Shown: positions 63,223-64,000 of the stretch, one piece after another
Position numbering within the stretch: the stretch's first letter is position 1
Layout of the letters: every line of letters starts with the position of its first letter
From: Phycisphaerae bacterium
GTDB taxonomy: Bacteria > Chloroflexota > Anaerolineae > 4572-78 > J111
Direction of reading: 5' to 3'
Length of the DNA stretch: 64,000 bases
NCBI GenBank assembly: GCA_028285035.1
Contig: JANQQF010000181.1
Span: 62,001-126,000 of the forward strand
Translations under genes and position numbers: made by a program
Notes under the pieces: generated by a model
What the model was told of the DNA's origin: nothing
The model's database searches: none
The model's input: the letters and a program-made list of their open reading frames with translations, nothing else

Positions 63223-64000
63223 ATGAGCGACTATATGTCTCACAACCTTGGTCTAGAATTGGTTCGTATCACAGAAATGACCGCTTTGGTAGCTGGCCAT
63301 TGGACGGGCAGCGGAGATCGAGAGGGAGTGCATCGAGCCGCAACACTTGCTATGGCCGGAGCCTTTCAAACGGTCGACATTGATGGTTATATCGTCATCG
63401 GCGAGGAGGGCCGAGTTGGTGAGAATTCCCCTTTGGATACCAATCAGCAAATTGGTATGGGTAGCGGTCCAAAAGTCGACGTGGTTCTTGATCCTATCGA
63501 CGGCACCCGGTCTGTGGTCCGCGGTCGACCTGGGGCCGTCAGCGTCGCCGCCATTGCCCCCTATGGCTCTATTTGGTCACCCCAACCAGCGGTCTATATG
63601 GACAAAATCATTGTTGATGAAGAGGTCGCTGAACATCTCATTCCAGAGTGCATGGATGCGCCCGTAGGGTGGACTTTGGCTCTGATTGCCAAAGCTAAAG
63701 GCAAGGCCATTCGCGATTTGCGCGTCGTTATTCTAGATCGACCCCGTCATCAAGATGTTATCAATGAAATCCGCCAGACCGGCGCAAAGATTATGCTGCG
63801 ACCTGATGGTGACACAACAGGAGCGATGGTTTCGGCCCATCCCGGTTTCAGAGCCGATATTTTGCTGGGAATTGGGGGGGCCTCTGAAGCCGTAGCCGCC
63901 GCCTGCGTAGTCAAGGCAATGGGGGGCGGCATGTTAACCCGATTGGCCCCACAAAGTGAAGCAGAGCGAAATGCAGTCATCGAAGCTGGGCTAGACACAA
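63223..64000 (+). CDS. glpX: Class II fructose-1,6-bisphosphatase (partial)
   Basis: 5' part (259 codons), running past the window end. It is the GlpX type of gluconeogenic phosphatase (fructose-1,6-bisphosphate to fructose-6-phosphate). The start is MSDYMSHNLGLELVRITEM with AAGGAG eight bases upstream. Family motifs are GEEGRVGENSP, the metal site VDVVLDPIDGTRSVVRG and, later, LRPDGDTTGAM and GIGGASEAVAAAC. In some bacteria the same enzyme also hydrolyses sedoheptulose-bisphosphate. The reading frame is intact to base 64000. Confidence 0.93.
   Translation, partial: MSDYMSHNLGLELVRITEMTALVAGHWTGSGDREGVHRAATLAMAGAFQTVDIDGYIVIGEEGRVGENSPLDTNQQIGMGSGPKVDVVLDPIDGTRSVVRGRPGAVSVAAIAPYGSIWSPQPAVYMDKIIVDEEVAEHLIPECMDAPVGWTLALIAKAKGKAIRDLRVVILDRPRHQDVINEIRQTGAKIMLRPDGDTTGAMVSAHPGFRADILLGIGGASEAVAAACVVKAMGGGMLTRLAPQSEAERNAVIEAGLDT

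Overview
The window reads as a chromosomal segment of a free-living bacterium, most likely a member of the Chloroflexota (an Anaerolineae-like or filamentous lineage). This is inferred from style, because no rRNA, tRNA or ribosomal protein gene is present. The supporting traits are moderate GC, very large signalling proteins that couple AAA ATPase and TPR modules to a cyclase or a Ser/Thr kinase, an LRR-Roc-COR protein, Tat-exported enzymes, a YkcB-like GT39 glycosyltransferase, and a secreted delta-60-repeat protein ending in a YLPVILK-type tail that I associate with this phylum. About 48 protein genes are supported, one transposase is broken, and no tRNA, rRNA or CRISPR array was seen.

Layout. 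1-8.9 kb: mixed metabolic genes (BKACE-type enzyme, GAF protein, YeeE/YedE sulfur transporter, VOC protein, GT39 enzyme, GMC oxidoreductase), then an orphan NarL-type regulator behind four copies of an 8-bp word, and methionine aminopeptidase. 8.9-13.0 kb: a serine hydrolase fused to an ABC-2-type permease, followed by its ATPase. 13.1-20.2 kb: delta-60-repeat protein, AlkD-like protein, a dead IS630 element, two metallophosphoesterases and a degenerate RelA/SpoT-like protein; two copies of a REP-like hairpin element bound the block from the IS remnant onward. 20.2-28.0 kb: AAA-type nucleotide cyclase, MscS channel, gamma-glutamylcyclotransferase-like protein, a CdaA-CdaR (diadenylate cyclase-YbbR) fusion and a glutaredoxin-like protein. 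28.3-37.9 kb: Tat-exported VWA protein, Fe-S protein, a fluoroacetate-dehalogenase-like enzyme, a membrane sensor with its own LuxR DNA-binding domain, a DUF4395 protein paired with a sulfide dehydrogenase-like flavoprotein, and a TPR/phosphodiester glycosidase. 38.1-41.4 kb: LRR-Roc-COR gene with near-identical 69-bp repeats. 41.5-43.9 kb: SDR, signal-less solute-binding protein and Gfo/Idh/MocA oxidoreductase. 44.3-49.5 kb: Ser/Thr kinase-AAA-TPR protein, LysE exporter, acetyltransferase, FMN-barrel protein. 50.0-61.9 kb: a one-strand cell-envelope cluster. 62.1 kb to the end: methyltransferase and the 5' part of a class II fructose-bisphosphatase (glpX).

The most unusual part is 50,046-61,857. 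A two-TM receptor with a class III cyclase domain that has lost catalytic residues is followed by an MscS channel carrying a cyclic-nucleotide-binding domain that lacks its phosphate-binding Arg. Next come a lipoprotein made of two PstS-like domains, a second solute-binding lipoprotein, an exporter-type ABC protein that stops at its H-loop, a minimal HlyD-like adaptor without the coiled-coil hairpin, a membrane SPFH protein and an unknown TM-anchored helical protein. Gaps of 9-52 bases through the first six genes suggest one transcription unit. I know of no described system with this set. Turgor and second-messenger functions recur across the window (two MscS genes, each beside a cyclase-type gene, plus a c-di-AMP synthase).
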